DNA of 64,000 nt from DATCDE01 sp038252405 (GTDB lineage Bacteria > Actinomycetota > Actinomycetes > Prado026), in assembly GCA_038252405.1 (NCBI GenBank), contig JBBSAJ010000001.1:1-64000 (forward strand), read 5' to 3'. Position 1 is the stretch's first letter, and the number at the start of each line of letters is the position of its first letter. The notes below the pieces were generated by a model. It searched no databases, was not told the origin of the DNA, and saw only the letters and a program-made list of their open reading frames with translations. Below, in pieces: positions 29,299 to 38,425 of the stretch. The position numbers and the translations under genes were made by a program.

Positions 29299-31152
29299 CT
29301 ACTCCCGCTCTTCCGCCGTACGCCGCGAGCGGGCCACGAAGAATCCGCCGATGCCGACGACGGCCAGCGCCGCCACGCCGAGGCCGACCCACAGGCCGGT
29401 GGAGCTCGAGCTGGTGGACGTCACGTCCGAGACCGGCTCGATGTTGCGGTAGGTGTAGGTGCCGTACTGGAACAGCAGCGAGCCCTTCGGGATCGGCTGC
29501 GGCTGCAGGTTGGTGAACCGGTCGCTGCGGTACGCCTCCAGGTTGGCGTAGTAGTAGGTGACGATGTACGGCGCGTCCTGGTAGAGCATCTGCTGCATCT
29601 GCTTGACGATGGCCGTCCGGGCCGCCGGGTCGGTCGTCGTCGCCTGCTGGGCGTACAGCGCGTCGTACGCAGGGTTGCAGTAGAAGCTGTCGGACAGTCC
29701 GGCGCTGATCGTGCTGCCGTCCTTGGTGCTGCGCGAGGAGCACAGGAACGTCGACAGCTGGTAGTCGGGGTCGGGCTCGACCACCCAGCCCCACTCGAAC
29801 ATGTCGTACTCGCCGTTGCCGACGATCTCGGTGAGCTTGTCCTCCGAGACGATCTGCACGCTGACCTTGATGCCGATCTGCTGCAGCCAGCCCTGGATGT
29901 ACTGGACGGAGTCCTTCGAGGTGGGGCTGGAGTCGCGGCCGAACAGGCGCAGGTCGAGCGGCTTCTTCGTCGCCGGGTCGACCCGGATGCCGTCGGCGCC
30001 CTTGGTGTAGCCGGCGTCGTCGAGCAGCTGGTTGGCCTTGGCGATGTCGAAGGTGCGGGCGGCCGGGCCCGGGTCGTAGTGCGTGGTCGCGTAGATCGGC
30101 GGGATGATCGAGCTGCCCTGCTCGCCGTAGCCGCCGAGGACCTTGGTGACCAGCGTCTTGGTGTCGATCGCGTAGCCGATCGCGTCGCGCACCCGCTTGT
30201 CCTTCAGCGCCGGGTTGCCGTTGCCGATCGGGACGCCCGTGTCGGTCGCCGCACCGGTGTTGAAGGCGAGCTCGTCGAAGCCGGAGTACTGGGCCGGGAA
30301 CGTGGTGATGCCGGCCTTGCCCTGCAGCGACGTGAACGAGGTGGAGCCCAGGCTGTCCGCGAAGTCGATCTCGCCCTTCTTCAGGGCAGCGACCATCGTG
30401 TCCTCGCTCTGGAAGATCCGGAACACCAGGTTGTGGATCTTCGGTGCGCCGGCCCAGTAGTCCGGGTTGGCGTGGAACGAGATGTACTGACCGGTCACGT
30501 GCTGGTCGAGGACGAACGGCCCGGAGCCGACGATCGGCTCGTTCTTGTAGGTCGAGACGTCCTTCTCGCTGACGTTCTTCCAGATGTGCTCGGGCAGGAT
30601 CGGCACCGCGAGCCGGGTCATGATCGGGGTCGGCTTGCTGACCGTGAGGATCAGGGTCGTGTCGTCCGGCGCCTCGGCCTTGGTGATGTTGGCCACGTAG
30701 CTGCCGAAGTTGGTCTGCTCGGCGGTGCCCTTGAGGATCCGGTTGAACGTGTACGCCGCGTCGTGGGCGGTCAGCGGGACGCCGTCGGACCACTTCACCC
30801 CGGACCGGATCTTGTAGGTCCAGGTCTTGTGGTCGGCGGACTCGGTCCAGGACTCGGCCAGCTGCGGGACCGGGGAGAAGTCCTTCTGGCTGTACCCGAT
30901 CAGCTGGTCGTAGGTGACGCCCCAGACCTCGTACGACGAGGCCAGGATCCCCACGAACGGGTTGAGCGAGTCGACGTCCTGCATGAAGCCGACGGTGAAC
31001 GTCGACTTGCTCGCGCTCGGCGAGGCGCTCGCCGAGCCACTGGCGCTGGGCGACGCGGACGTGCTGGCGGCTGCCAACGTGGCCGGGGCGACGACCAGCC
31101 CGGCGGCCACCAGGGCGGCGCCGAGCCGACGGGTCAGGGCGGTGCGGTTCAT
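29299..31152 (-). CDS. family 5 peptide-binding protein anchored by a C-terminal membrane helix
   Basis: The 617-residue precursor has a Sec signal peptide (MNRTALTRRLGAALVAAGLVVAPATLAAA) with no lipobox Cys. A Ser/Ala-rich linker leads to an SBP_bac_5 domain: VPQLAESWTESADHKTWTYKIRSGVKWSDG and ALKKGEIDFADSL. The end is unusual: a Ser-rich linker, one membrane helix (TGLWVGLGVAALAVVGIGGFFVA) and the basic tail RSRRTAEERE. So it is probably held at the membrane by this helix rather than by lipid. The ATG at 31152 has GGAG upstream. It is the first gene of the peptide transporter operon and divergent from an oligopeptidase gene. Confidence 0.9.
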   Translation of the reverse strand: MNRTALTRRLGAALVAAGLVVAPATLAAASTSASPSASGSASASPSASKSTFTVGFMQDVDSLNPFVGILASSYEVWGVTYDQLIGYSQKDFSPVPQLAESWTESADHKTWTYKIRSGVKWSDGVPLTAHDAAYTFNRILKGTAEQTNFGSYVANITKAEAPDDTTLILTVSKPTPIMTRLAVPILPEHIWKNVSEKDVSTYKNEPIVGSGPFVLDQHVTGQYISFHANPDYWAGAPKIHNLVFRIFQSEDTMVAALKKGEIDFADSLGSTSFTSLQGKAGITTFPAQYSGFDELAFNTGAATDTGVPIGNGNPALKDKRVRDAIGYAIDTKTLVTKVLGGYGEQGSSIIPPIYATTHYDPGPAARTFDIAKANQLLDDAGYTKGADGIRVDPATKKPLDLRLFGRDSSPTSKDSVQYIQGWLQQIGIKVSVQIVSEDKLTEIVGNGEYDMFEWGWVVEPDPDYQLSTFLCSSRSTKDGSTISAGLSDSFYCNPAYDALYAQQATTTDPAARTAIVKQMQQMLYQDAPYIVTYYYANLEAYRSDRFTNLQPQPIPKGSLLFQYGTYTYRNIEPVSDVTSTSSSSTGLWVGLGVAALAVVGIGGFFVARSRRTAEERE

Positions 31153-31283
31153 CACGGGCTCCGAGGTCTCGTGTGACGGGGGTGCCATGGTGCCGACGGC
31201 GGCGGGCCGAGAACGGGGCGCCGGGCCGGCCGTGGCCGAACTGTTGTGGGAAGTCGCGGACGGGGGCGCTAGGTTTCCGCCCC

Positions 31284-33356
31284 ATGACCGAAGCCACCGT
31301 TCCCGCCCGCCCGCCGATCGCCCCGGTGGGACCGACCGTCCACGAGCTGCACGGCGTGCGTCGGGTGGACACCTACGCCGGCCTGCGGGACCTCGCCAAG
31401 GACGAGACCCTGGCCTACCTTGCTGCCGAGCGCGCCTACTACGACGCGCGGGTGGAGCATACGGGGCCCCTCCGCCAGCAGCTGGTCGGCTCGATGTCTC
31501 GCCTCATCGCCCCGGCTGACGAGTCGGCCAGGTGGATGCATGGGGGCTTTGTCTACTACACCCGCACGGTTCCTGGGAAGGAATACACACAGTTTCTACG
31601 TGAGTCCGCCGGAAATCCTTCGGTCCAGGTGCTGCTGGACGAGAATGAGCTGGCCGATGGGGGCGACTACTTCTCGCTCGGGGTGCGCGAGGTGAGCCCG
31701 GACTCCCGGCTGCTCGCCTACTCGCTCGACCGGACGGGCGACGAGGTCTACGAGCTGGCCTTCCGCGACCTGGCCACGGGCACCGACCGACCGGACCGCA
31801 TCGCCCGCAGCTACTATGGCGGTGCCTGGTCGGCCGACTCGTGCACCTTCTTCTACACGGTGCACGACGAGGCCTACCGTCCCTACCAGGTGTGGCGGCA
31901 CCGGCTCGGCACGGCGGCCGCGGCCGACCGGCTGGTGTACCAGGAGGACGACGACCGGTTCGAGGTCACCGTGTCGGCCAGCCGCTCCGGTGGCCTGGTC
32001 GTCATCGACTCCTTCGCCAGGGAGAGCACCGAGGTGTGGCTGGTGCCGGCGGACCGGCCCGACGACCCACCGGTGGTCGTCGAGCCGCGCCGGCCGGGCG
32101 TGGAGTACCGGGTCGCGCACGCGCCGCGCCCGGACGGCGACGTGCTGCTGGTCGTCACGAACGACGGCGCCACGGAGTTCCGGCTGATGCGGACCCCGGT
32201 GGCGACCCCCGGCCGGGCGCACTGGGAGGAGGTCGTCGCCGAGCATCCGCAGGAGCGGCTGGTCTCGGCGGACGTGTTCGCCGGGCACCTCGTGCTGAGC
32301 CTGCGACGGGACGGGTACCCGGTGCTGCGCATCGTGCCCCGGGAGGGCCTCGAGCGGGCGATCGACGTCGGCCCCGGGCTCGAGGGCGGCACCATTGAGC
32401 TGGACCACAACGAGGAGTACGCCACCGACGAGGTGCTGGTCGCGGTCGGCTCGTACACCGAGCCGACCACCTGGTACGCCGTCGACCTGCACACGGGGGC
32501 CCGTGAGCTGCGGCACCGCGAGGCCGTCCCGGGCTACGACCCTGCCGCCTACGTCAGCTCGCGGCTGCGGCTGCCGGCCAGGGACGGCCAGCTGGTCCCG
32601 GTGACCGTCGTGCGCCGCGCCGACGTCCCCCTGGACGGGACCGCGCCCTGCCTGCTGTACGGGTACGGCTCCTACGAGTACAGCGAGGAGCCCGCCTTCG
32701 ACCCGGCGCTGCCGGCGCTGCTGGACCGGGGGGTGGTCTTCGCGCACGCCCACATCCGTGGCGGTGGCGAGCTGGGCCGGCGCTGGTACGAGCACGGTCG
32801 GCTGGCCCACAAGCAGAACACCTTCAACGACTTCGTGGACGTCGCGGACGGGCTGGCCGACGGCCTGGTGGACGGCGCGCGGATCGTCGCTCGCGGGCTG
32901 TCCGCAGGCGGCTTGCTCATGGGTGCCGTCTACAGCCAGGTGCCACGGCGCTGGCGCGGGGTCGTGGCCGAGGTGCCCTTCGTCGACGTCGTGACCACCA
33001 TGCTCGACGCGACCATCCCGTTGACCCCTCAGGAGTGGACCGAGTGGGGCGACCCGCGGCGTCCCGAGGAGTTCGGCTGGATGCTGGCCTACTCGCCGTA
33101 CGACAACATCCCGGACCTTGAGGGGCGGCCGAGGCTGCTCGTCACCGGCGCCCTCCATGACCCGAGGGTGATGGTCTGGGAGCCGGCCAAGTGGGTGGCG
33201 CGGCTGCGGGAGACCGGCTCGGTGGACGACTCGGTCCTGTTCCGGTGCGAGATGGGGGCCGGAGCTCACGTCGGCCCGTCCGGCCGGTTCGGCCACCTGT
33301 CCTACCAGGCCGAGGTCTTCGCCTGGGTGCTCGACACCATGGGCGTCGGGGGATAG
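31284..33356 (+). CDS. prolyl oligopeptidase-family serine peptidase (S9A, oligopeptidase B-like)
   Basis: The 690-residue cytoplasmic peptidase has an N-terminal seven-bladed propeller (about 70-410) and a C-terminal alpha/beta-hydrolase domain. The catalytic triad is Ser540 in RGLSAGGLL (more often GGSAGG), Asp626 in ALHDPRV and His662 in GAGAHVG. YGSYE (462-466) and HIRGGGELGRRWYEHG are typical for the family. It cleaves short peptides, often after basic residues in the OpdB branch. The promoter region is shared with the divergent peptide importer, so import and breakdown may be coordinated. The start at 31284 gives the normal N-terminus. Confidence 0.93.
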   Translation: MTEATVPARPPIAPVGPTVHELHGVRRVDTYAGLRDLAKDETLAYLAAERAYYDARVEHTGPLRQQLVGSMSRLIAPADESARWMHGGFVYYTRTVPGKEYTQFLRESAGNPSVQVLLDENELADGGDYFSLGVREVSPDSRLLAYSLDRTGDEVYELAFRDLATGTDRPDRIARSYYGGAWSADSCTFFYTVHDEAYRPYQVWRHRLGTAAAADRLVYQEDDDRFEVTVSASRSGGLVVIDSFARESTEVWLVPADRPDDPPVVVEPRRPGVEYRVAHAPRPDGDVLLVVTNDGATEFRLMRTPVATPGRAHWEEVVAEHPQERLVSADVFAGHLVLSLRRDGYPVLRIVPREGLERAIDVGPGLEGGTIELDHNEEYATDEVLVAVGSYTEPTTWYAVDLHTGARELRHREAVPGYDPAAYVSSRLRLPARDGQLVPVTVVRRADVPLDGTAPCLLYGYGSYEYSEEPAFDPALPALLDRGVVFAHAHIRGGGELGRRWYEHGRLAHKQNTFNDFVDVADGLADGLVDGARIVARGLSAGGLLMGAVYSQVPRRWRGVVAEVPFVDVVTTMLDATIPLTPQEWTEWGDPRRPEEFGWMLAYSPYDNIPDLEGRPRLLVTGALHDPRVMVWEPAKWVARLRETGSVDDSVLFRCEMGAGAHVGPSGRFGHLSYQAEVFAWVLDTMGVGG

Positions 33357-33363
33357 TCGAGCC

Positions 33364-33837
33364 GTGGACCGTCGACGACCGGTGGGCTGGGCGCTGGTGG
33401 CCGTTCAGCTCGCTCTGCTGGCCGCCCTCGTCCTCCTGCCGGGTGGCTCGGCGTGGCCGGTGCCGGACTGGGCGCGGCTGCTGCTCCGCGTCGTCCAGGC
33501 GGTCGGCCTGGGTCTGGCGGCGTGGGGGCTGGTCGACCTCGGTCGCTCGCTGACGGCTCACCCGGCCCCGGTCTCCCGCGGGGTGCTGCGCACCGGGGGC
33601 TCGTTCCGGTTCGCCCGCCACCCGATCTACGGCGGGCTGATGGTCTGGGCCGCCGCGACGGCGGCCCGGTCGGGCAACCCGTGGTCGGTGGTCGCCCTCG
33701 TGGCCCTGGTGCTGCTGTTCAACGGCAAGGCGCGTTGGGAGGAGTCGATGCTGGCCGCGCACTACCCGGGCTACCAGGCGTACGCGGCGGTGACCCCGCG
33801 GTTCATCCCTGGGCCGTGGCGTCGACGGGGAAGCTGA
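33364..33837 (+). CDS. isoprenylcysteine carboxyl methyltransferase (ICMT)-like membrane protein
   Basis: The 157-residue membrane protein has four predicted helices and the ICMT/PEMT-type motif RHPIYGGLM (about 85-93), followed by the late acid-containing helix RWEESMLAAHYPGYQAY. The C-terminal motif binds S-adenosylmethionine in relatives, which methylate lipids or small molecules in the membrane; bacterial substrates are mostly unknown. The GTG start lies 7 bases after the oligopeptidase stop. The last 35 bases overlap the end of the convergent downstream gene. Confidence 0.8.
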   Translation: MDRRRPVGWALVAVQLALLAALVLLPGGSAWPVPDWARLLLRVVQAVGLGLAAWGLVDLGRSLTAHPAPVSRGVLRTGGSFRFARHPIYGGLMVWAAATAARSGNPWSVVALVALVLLFNGKARWEESMLAAHYPGYQAYAAVTPRFIPGPWRRRGS

Positions 33838-34522
33838 CCCGGCTGCCCACCGGCAGCTCGCGGCGGCTGCCCTCGCCCAGCACCCACACCGACTGCCGGC
33901 CCTGGACCTCGAACTCCTCGGGGCCGCCGACCAGCGCGGTGTCCTCGTCGATGCCGAGCAGGGTCGACCCGTCGGAGCGGCGCAGGAACGGCCGGGTGAG
34001 CAGGTCCGGCATCCGGCCCAGGAACCGGTCGAAGTGCGGGATCACCCTCAGCTGGGGGACCACCCCCAGCCCCTCGCGGTCGGAGCCGCCCGGGTGCCAG
34101 AAGTCCGGCACCCAGGAGGTCAGCGCCATCGCCCCGGCGCTGCAGCCGGCCAGCGCCGCGCCGTCGCGCCAGGCCTGCTCGACGGCTGCCCACAGCCGGG
34201 TGCCGCGCAGCACGTCGGCGAGGAACCCGGGGTTGCCCCCGGAGAGGTAGACCAGACCGGCACCGGCCACGGTCGACGCCAGCTCGGGGTCGTCGGCCTC
34301 AGCGCGGTCGCGCGCCACGACGGGGACGGCGCGCACACCCAGCCGCTGGGCCTGGGCCCGGCCCAGCCCGATCCACCGGTCGAGCGTCGCCTGTCCCTCG
34401 GGTGCGGCCGCGGTGGGGATCTGCACGTAGACGGGGGGTCGGCCCCCCAGCAGCGCACGCTCCACCTCGAGCATCACCGGGAGGTACTCCCCGGAGCCCA
34501 CCAGGGCGATCGGACCGGCCAC
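33803..34522 (-). CDS. peptidase S51/cyanophycinase-like protein (type 1 glutamine amidotransferase fold)
   Basis: The 239-residue protein begins IALVGSGEYLPVMLEVERALLGG and has nucleophile Ser in LAGCSAGAMAL (nucleophile elbow) after GLVYLSGGNPGFLADVL. This is the dipeptidase E/cyanophycinase pattern, which cleaves Asp-X dipeptides or cyanophycin-type bonds. The GTG at 34522 is chosen because the conserved strand begins directly after it. No cyanophycin synthetase is in view, so a peptidase role is more likely. It is divergent from prpE. Confidence 0.82.
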   Translation of the reverse strand: MAGPIALVGSGEYLPVMLEVERALLGGRPPVYVQIPTAAAPEGQATLDRWIGLGRAQAQRLGVRAVPVVARDRAEADDPELASTVAGAGLVYLSGGNPGFLADVLRGTRLWAAVEQAWRDGAALAGCSAGAMALTSWVPDFWHPGGSDREGLGVVPQLRVIPHFDRFLGRMPDLLTRPFLRRSDGSTLLGIDEDTALVGGPEEFEVQGRQSVWVLGEGSRRELPVGSRVSFPVDATAQG

Positions 34523-34670
34523 CGGGCCAGCGTAGGGCCACGTCGGGCCGGCCGCCGTTCGGCGCGGCGCGGGTCCGCTCGTCGCGGCTGCACCGGATCC
34601 AGCCGCCGGCCGGTCGACGTGGTCGCTACTGTGCGGGAAACCATCGCTGCGAGCTGATGCAGGAGGCGCC

Positions 34671-36557
34671 ATGGGCCGCTATCTCGAGGCGTACGAGCGG
34701 AGCATGCACGACCCGACCGGCTTCTGGCGCGAGGCGGCGACCGGGGTCGAGTGGGACGTCGAGCCGACCACCGTGCTGGACGACAGCCGACCACCCTTCT
34801 ACCGGTGGTTCGCCGGCGGCCGGCTGAACACCTGCTTCAACGCCGTCGACCGCCATGTCCGCGACGGCCGCGCCGAGCAGGCCGCGCTGATCTACGACAG
34901 TCCGGTCACCGGGCAGCAGCGCACCTACACCTACGCGCAGCTGCTGGACGAGGTGTCCCGGTTCGCCGGGGTGCTGCGCGAGCTGGACGTCGGGGTCGGG
35001 CACCGGGTGGTGGTCTACCTGCCGATGGTGCCGGAGGCCGTCATCGCGATGCTGGCCTGCGCCCGGCTGGGCGCCGTCCACTCGGTGGTCTTCGGCGGGT
35101 TCGCGCCGCACGAGCTGGCCATGCGCATCGACGACGCGCAGCCCACCGTGGTCGTGTCGGCGTCCTGCGGCATTGAGGGCAGCAAGGTCATCGAGTACAA
35201 GCCGCTGCTGGACGCCGCCCTGGCGCTGGCCACCCACCAGCCGTCCCGCTGCGTCATCCTGCAGCGGCCTCAGGCGCTGGCCGTGATGGGTGAGCGAGAC
35301 GTCGACTGGGCCGAGGCGATGGCGTCCGCTCAGCCCACCGAGTGCGTGACGGTCGACGCGACCGACCCGCTCTACATCCTGTACACGTCGGGCACCACCG
35401 GGAAGCCCAAGGGGGTCGTCCGCGACAACGGTGGCCACGCGGTCGCCCTCGTGTGGTCCATGGGCAACGTCTTCGGCATCGAGCCGGGCGACGTGTGGTG
35501 GGCCGCGTCGGACGTGGGCTGGGTCGTCGGCCACTCCTACATCGTCTACGCACCGCTGCTGGCGGGCGCCACCAGCGTGCTCTACGAGGGCAAGCCGGTC
35601 GGGACGCCCGACGCGGGCGCTTTCTGGCGGGTCATCGCCGACCACGGGGTGAAGGCGATGTTCACCGCCCCCACGGCCATCCGGGCGATCAAGCGGGACG
35701 ACCCGCAGGGCTCGCTGCTGCGCGCCCACGACACCTCCGCGCTGCAGACCCTGTTCCTGGCCGGGGAGCGGCTGGACCCGGACACCTACCACTGGGCCAG
35801 CGACATGCTGCGGGTGCCGGTCATCGACAACTGGTGGCAGACCGAGACCGGGTGGCCCATCGCCGCGAACCTGCGCGGCCTGGAGCCGATGCCGATCAAG
35901 CCCGGCTCGCCGTCCGTCCCTGTGCCCGGCTACGCGGTGGAGGTCGTCGACGCGGGCGGCAACCCGGCCGCGCCGGGGGTGGAGGGCGCCATCGTGATCC
36001 GGCTGCCGCTGCCGCCGGGCACCCTGCCCACTTTGTGGGGGGACGACGAGCGCTACGTCGCCGGCTACCTGTCGGCCTTCCCCGGCGCGTACCTCACGGG
36101 GGACGGCGGCTTCATCGACTCGGACGGCTACCTGTTCGTCATGGGGCGCACGGACGACGTCATCAACGTGGCCGGGCACCGGTTGTCCACCGGAGCGATG
36201 GAGGCCGTGCTCGCGGGACACCCCGCAGTGGCCGAGTGTGCCGTCATCGGCGTCCACGACGAGCTCAAGGGCCAGGTGCCGCGGGGTCTCGTGGTGCTCA
36301 AGGCCGGGCTGGACGTCGACCCGGTGCAGCTGCAGGCCGAGCTCGTCCAGGCGGTCCGGGACCAGATCGGCGCGGTGGCGGCACTGCGGGAGATCGACGT
36401 GGTGACGGCGCTGCCCAAGACCCGCTCGGGCAAGATCCTGCGCAAGGCGATGCGGGGCATCGCCGACGGCCACGAGGAGCCGGTGCCCTCCACGATCGAG
36501 GACCCGACCGTGCTGGACGCGCTGCGCGGCGTGCTGACCCGTTCGGCCAAGGCCTGA
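34671..36557 (+). CDS. prpE: propionyl-CoA synthetase-type acyl-CoA synthetase
   Basis: The 628-residue ANL-superfamily enzyme has the adenylation motifs YILYTSGTTGKPKGVV and WWQTETGWP, the hinge region GRTDDVINVAGHRLSTGAMEA and catalytic Lys in LPKTRSGKILRKAMR. The N-terminus (YERSMHDPTGFWREAA) and VVFGGFAPHELAMRIDDA are those of the PrpE/Acs group; overall similarity is to PrpE. It activates propionate (or acetate) to the CoA ester. A GGAG lies 6 bases before the ATG. No methylcitrate or methylmalonyl genes are near. Confidence 0.9.
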   Translation: MGRYLEAYERSMHDPTGFWREAATGVEWDVEPTTVLDDSRPPFYRWFAGGRLNTCFNAVDRHVRDGRAEQAALIYDSPVTGQQRTYTYAQLLDEVSRFAGVLRELDVGVGHRVVVYLPMVPEAVIAMLACARLGAVHSVVFGGFAPHELAMRIDDAQPTVVVSASCGIEGSKVIEYKPLLDAALALATHQPSRCVILQRPQALAVMGERDVDWAEAMASAQPTECVTVDATDPLYILYTSGTTGKPKGVVRDNGGHAVALVWSMGNVFGIEPGDVWWAASDVGWVVGHSYIVYAPLLAGATSVLYEGKPVGTPDAGAFWRVIADHGVKAMFTAPTAIRAIKRDDPQGSLLRAHDTSALQTLFLAGERLDPDTYHWASDMLRVPVIDNWWQTETGWPIAANLRGLEPMPIKPGSPSVPVPGYAVEVVDAGGNPAAPGVEGAIVIRLPLPPGTLPTLWGDDERYVAGYLSAFPGAYLTGDGGFIDSDGYLFVMGRTDDVINVAGHRLSTGAMEAVLAGHPAVAECAVIGVHDELKGQVPRGLVVLKAGLDVDPVQLQAELVQAVRDQIGAVAALREIDVVTALPKTRSGKILRKAMRGIADGHEEPVPSTIEDPTVLDALRGVLTRSAKA

Positions 36558-36577
36558 CGACGGTCGGCTGTGACCCA

Positions 36578-36618
36578 CCGACGGCCGGTGAGGGGGTCCA
36601 CTCCCCACCGGCCGTCGG
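36578..36618. terminator. bidirectional terminator hairpin between prpE and the cytochrome cluster
   Basis: A perfect 13-bp stem CCGACGGCCGGTG with CACCGGCCGTCGG and a 15-base loop lies between the prpE stop (36557) and the convergent minus-strand gene stop (36630). Confidence 0.75.
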
Positions 36619-36629
36619 GTCCTGCGTGA

Positions 36630-37712
36630 TCAGGTGGTCTTGCGGTTCGCCGCGTAGTACTTGCGGAAGATGATCCGGTAGAACGGGATCACCCGCGGGA
36701 TGTCCCGAAGGCCCGGGATCCAGGGCAGCAGCAGCTGCAGCAGCATCCCGATGATCACGACCAGCGTCCCCACCCAGAGGTCGGCCGCGGCCGAGCCGCC
36801 GATGGCCGGGATGTGGTACGGGATCGCGTAGAGGATCAGCCAGAACTGGCCGGGGTAGTTCCACAGCTCGTTCATGACGCCCCACTGGTCCCCGGTGAGG
36901 CCCTGCCCGGCCGCGACCTGGCTCCACACGGCTCCGTCGCTGAAGAACAAGGTCGACTTGAACGGGTTCGTGTTGATCTGGTTGGGACCGCCGGCGAGGT
37001 AGTTGTCCAGCGCCCCGCTCAATGCGATGGTCAGCTCGGCCTGGACGATCGTGGGCACCGGACCGTAGTCACCGGCCGGGACGGTGATCACACCGTTGGC
37101 CACCGAGCCCTTGGCGAGGGCGTCGCTGTAGTCCTTCAGCCAGGTCGCCTGCTGCTCGGAGACCAGCTGGTCGGCTGACACGCCTGCCTTCAGGCTCCCG
37201 CCGGCGGCCTCGTACTCCTGGACCGCGGAGGCGACCTTCGGGTCGTACGGAGCGACGATCTGGTTCAGCGGCGCCAGTACGAAGTCGTTCGCGCTGTTCA
37301 CCGGCTGGGTTACGCCGAAGATGCTGTTGGCGATCCCGGTGAGCGACACCTTCCCGATCTGCTGCGAGGCCCCCGACGTGTCGTTGAAGGGCGGCCCGTA
37401 GCCGGCGGTGTCCGAGGAACCGTCGAGCTCGGCGACCACGGTGGCGACGAAGTCGACGACCCCGCCGTTCGGGTCGGCCTTGCCCTGGTCGTCGATGGTC
37501 GGCGAGGTGGCCCAGTACTTGGCGGTGAACGCGGAGCCGGCCTTCGACTCGGGCCCGCCCGGGTAGGTGAGGCCACCGTTCGCCGAGCCGAACAGGATCG
37601 ACGCCGCCACGGCGATCACCGCGATGATGACGACGGCGACCGTTCCCTCGAACAACAGGTCGTACTTGCGCTGCGGTCCGGTCCACTCCCGGATGGGCTG
37701 CTTCTTGCTCAT
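36630..37712 (-). CDS. membrane protein resembling a cytochrome b C-terminal half with a large inserted extracytoplasmic domain
   Basis: The 360-residue protein has helix 1 at about 22-42, a large extracytoplasmic region (about 45-285), then PGQFWLILYAIPYHIP (287-302), a helix at about 310-330 and a basic tail (RDIPRVIPFYRIIFRKYY). PGQFWLILYAIPYHIP lines up with the Qo-site helix of cytochrome b/subunit IV, where the family has PEWYFLxxYAILRSIP; here PEWY is PGQF. The alignment is my inference. No heme-c CXXCH, Rieske CTHLG or other metal motif is present. Its start overlaps the cytochrome b gene stop by 4 bases. Role unknown beyond being a partner of that cytochrome. Confidence 0.72.
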   Translation of the reverse strand: MSKKQPIREWTGPQRKYDLLFEGTVAVVIIAVIAVAASILFGSANGGLTYPGGPESKAGSAFTAKYWATSPTIDDQGKADPNGGVVDFVATVVAELDGSSDTAGYGPPFNDTSGASQQIGKVSLTGIANSIFGVTQPVNSANDFVLAPLNQIVAPYDPKVASAVQEYEAAGGSLKAGVSADQLVSEQQATWLKDYSDALAKGSVANGVITVPAGDYGPVPTIVQAELTIALSGALDNYLAGGPNQINTNPFKSTLFFSDGAVWSQVAAGQGLTGDQWGVMNELWNYPGQFWLILYAIPYHIPAIGGSAAADLWVGTLVVIIGMLLQLLLPWIPGLRDIPRVIPFYRIIFRKYYAANRKTT

Positions 37713-38425
37713 GCGTGGGTACCTCCGACCCGGCCGGCCTCGTGCAGGGTGGTCACGTCGACCTCGAGGTGCTCCTCACCGGGCGGCGGGACGACGCCAC
37801 GGCGCCGCACCTGGCCCAGGTGGACCAGCACGATGAAGCCGAGGATCCCGGCCGTGACGACGACGTGCAGGGTGAACTGCTGACCGACGTCCATCACGTT
37901 CCAGATGAACCCGATGCCCATGGAGATCATGGCGTCCTTGGCCTGCTGGGCGATGTACTGGCTGTCCCAGTTCGTCATCATCAGGAAGCCGGTGAAGGCC
38001 GTCACGATGGCCAGCAGGAAGGCGAGCACGCCGGTCACCCAGGTGAACCCGCGTCCGCCGCGCCACGCCATGATGAAGAAGTTGAACAGGGCGTGCACGG
38101 CCATGAAGAGGAAGAACAGCTGCACCCCCCAGAAGTGCACGCTGTTCATGAACCCGCCGAGCGAGCTGGTCTGCCACCACTGGACGCCGCCCAGGGCGAG
38201 GACCACGCCGCTGAGGATGACCACGATCAGGGCGGCGAGGGTGAGCACCCCCATGACGTACAGCAGGGACGAGACGTAGGACGGCTCCTCGTCGGGCAGC
38301 AGCCGCCGCAGCGGGAAGTTGCGGACCAGCCGGCTGCGCACCCACGGTGACGGCTCGGTCCAGGAGAACGCGACCTCGTCATCGGTGTCCGTCACGGGAT
38401 CATGCGCCCGAGCGTGGCTGCTCAT
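37709..38425 (-). CDS. b6-type cytochrome b N-terminal-domain protein
   Basis: The 238-residue protein has four membrane helices (about 52-76, 97-120, 128-150, 183-205). Four heme-ligand candidates are in place: H97 and H111 in helix B (13 residues between) and H187 and H202 in helix D (14 between). The 14-residue gap in helix D is the hallmark of cytochrome b6 rather than bc1-type cytochrome b. There is no Cys anywhere, so the extra covalent heme c of b6 is excluded. Helix C keeps FTWVTGVLAF but the usual PW(G/D)Q after it is replaced by TNWDSQ. It is flanked, with 4-bp overlaps, by a small membrane protein and the subunit-IV-like gene. Confidence 0.85.
   Translation of the reverse strand: MSSHARAHDPVTDTDDEVAFSWTEPSPWVRSRLVRNFPLRRLLPDEEPSYVSSLLYVMGVLTLAALIVVILSGVVLALGGVQWWQTSSLGGFMNSVHFWGVQLFFLFMAVHALFNFFIMAWRGGRGFTWVTGVLAFLLAIVTAFTGFLMMTNWDSQYIAQQAKDAMISMGIGFIWNVMDVGQQFTLHVVVTAGILGFIVLVHLGQVRRRGVVPPPGEEHLEVDVTTLHEAGRVGGTHA

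Noticed and set aside
31440..31640. Locally lower GC in the oligopeptidase gene as a sign of recombination
   Set aside because: The protein sequence through this stretch is normal for the family; the shift is small and could be chance.
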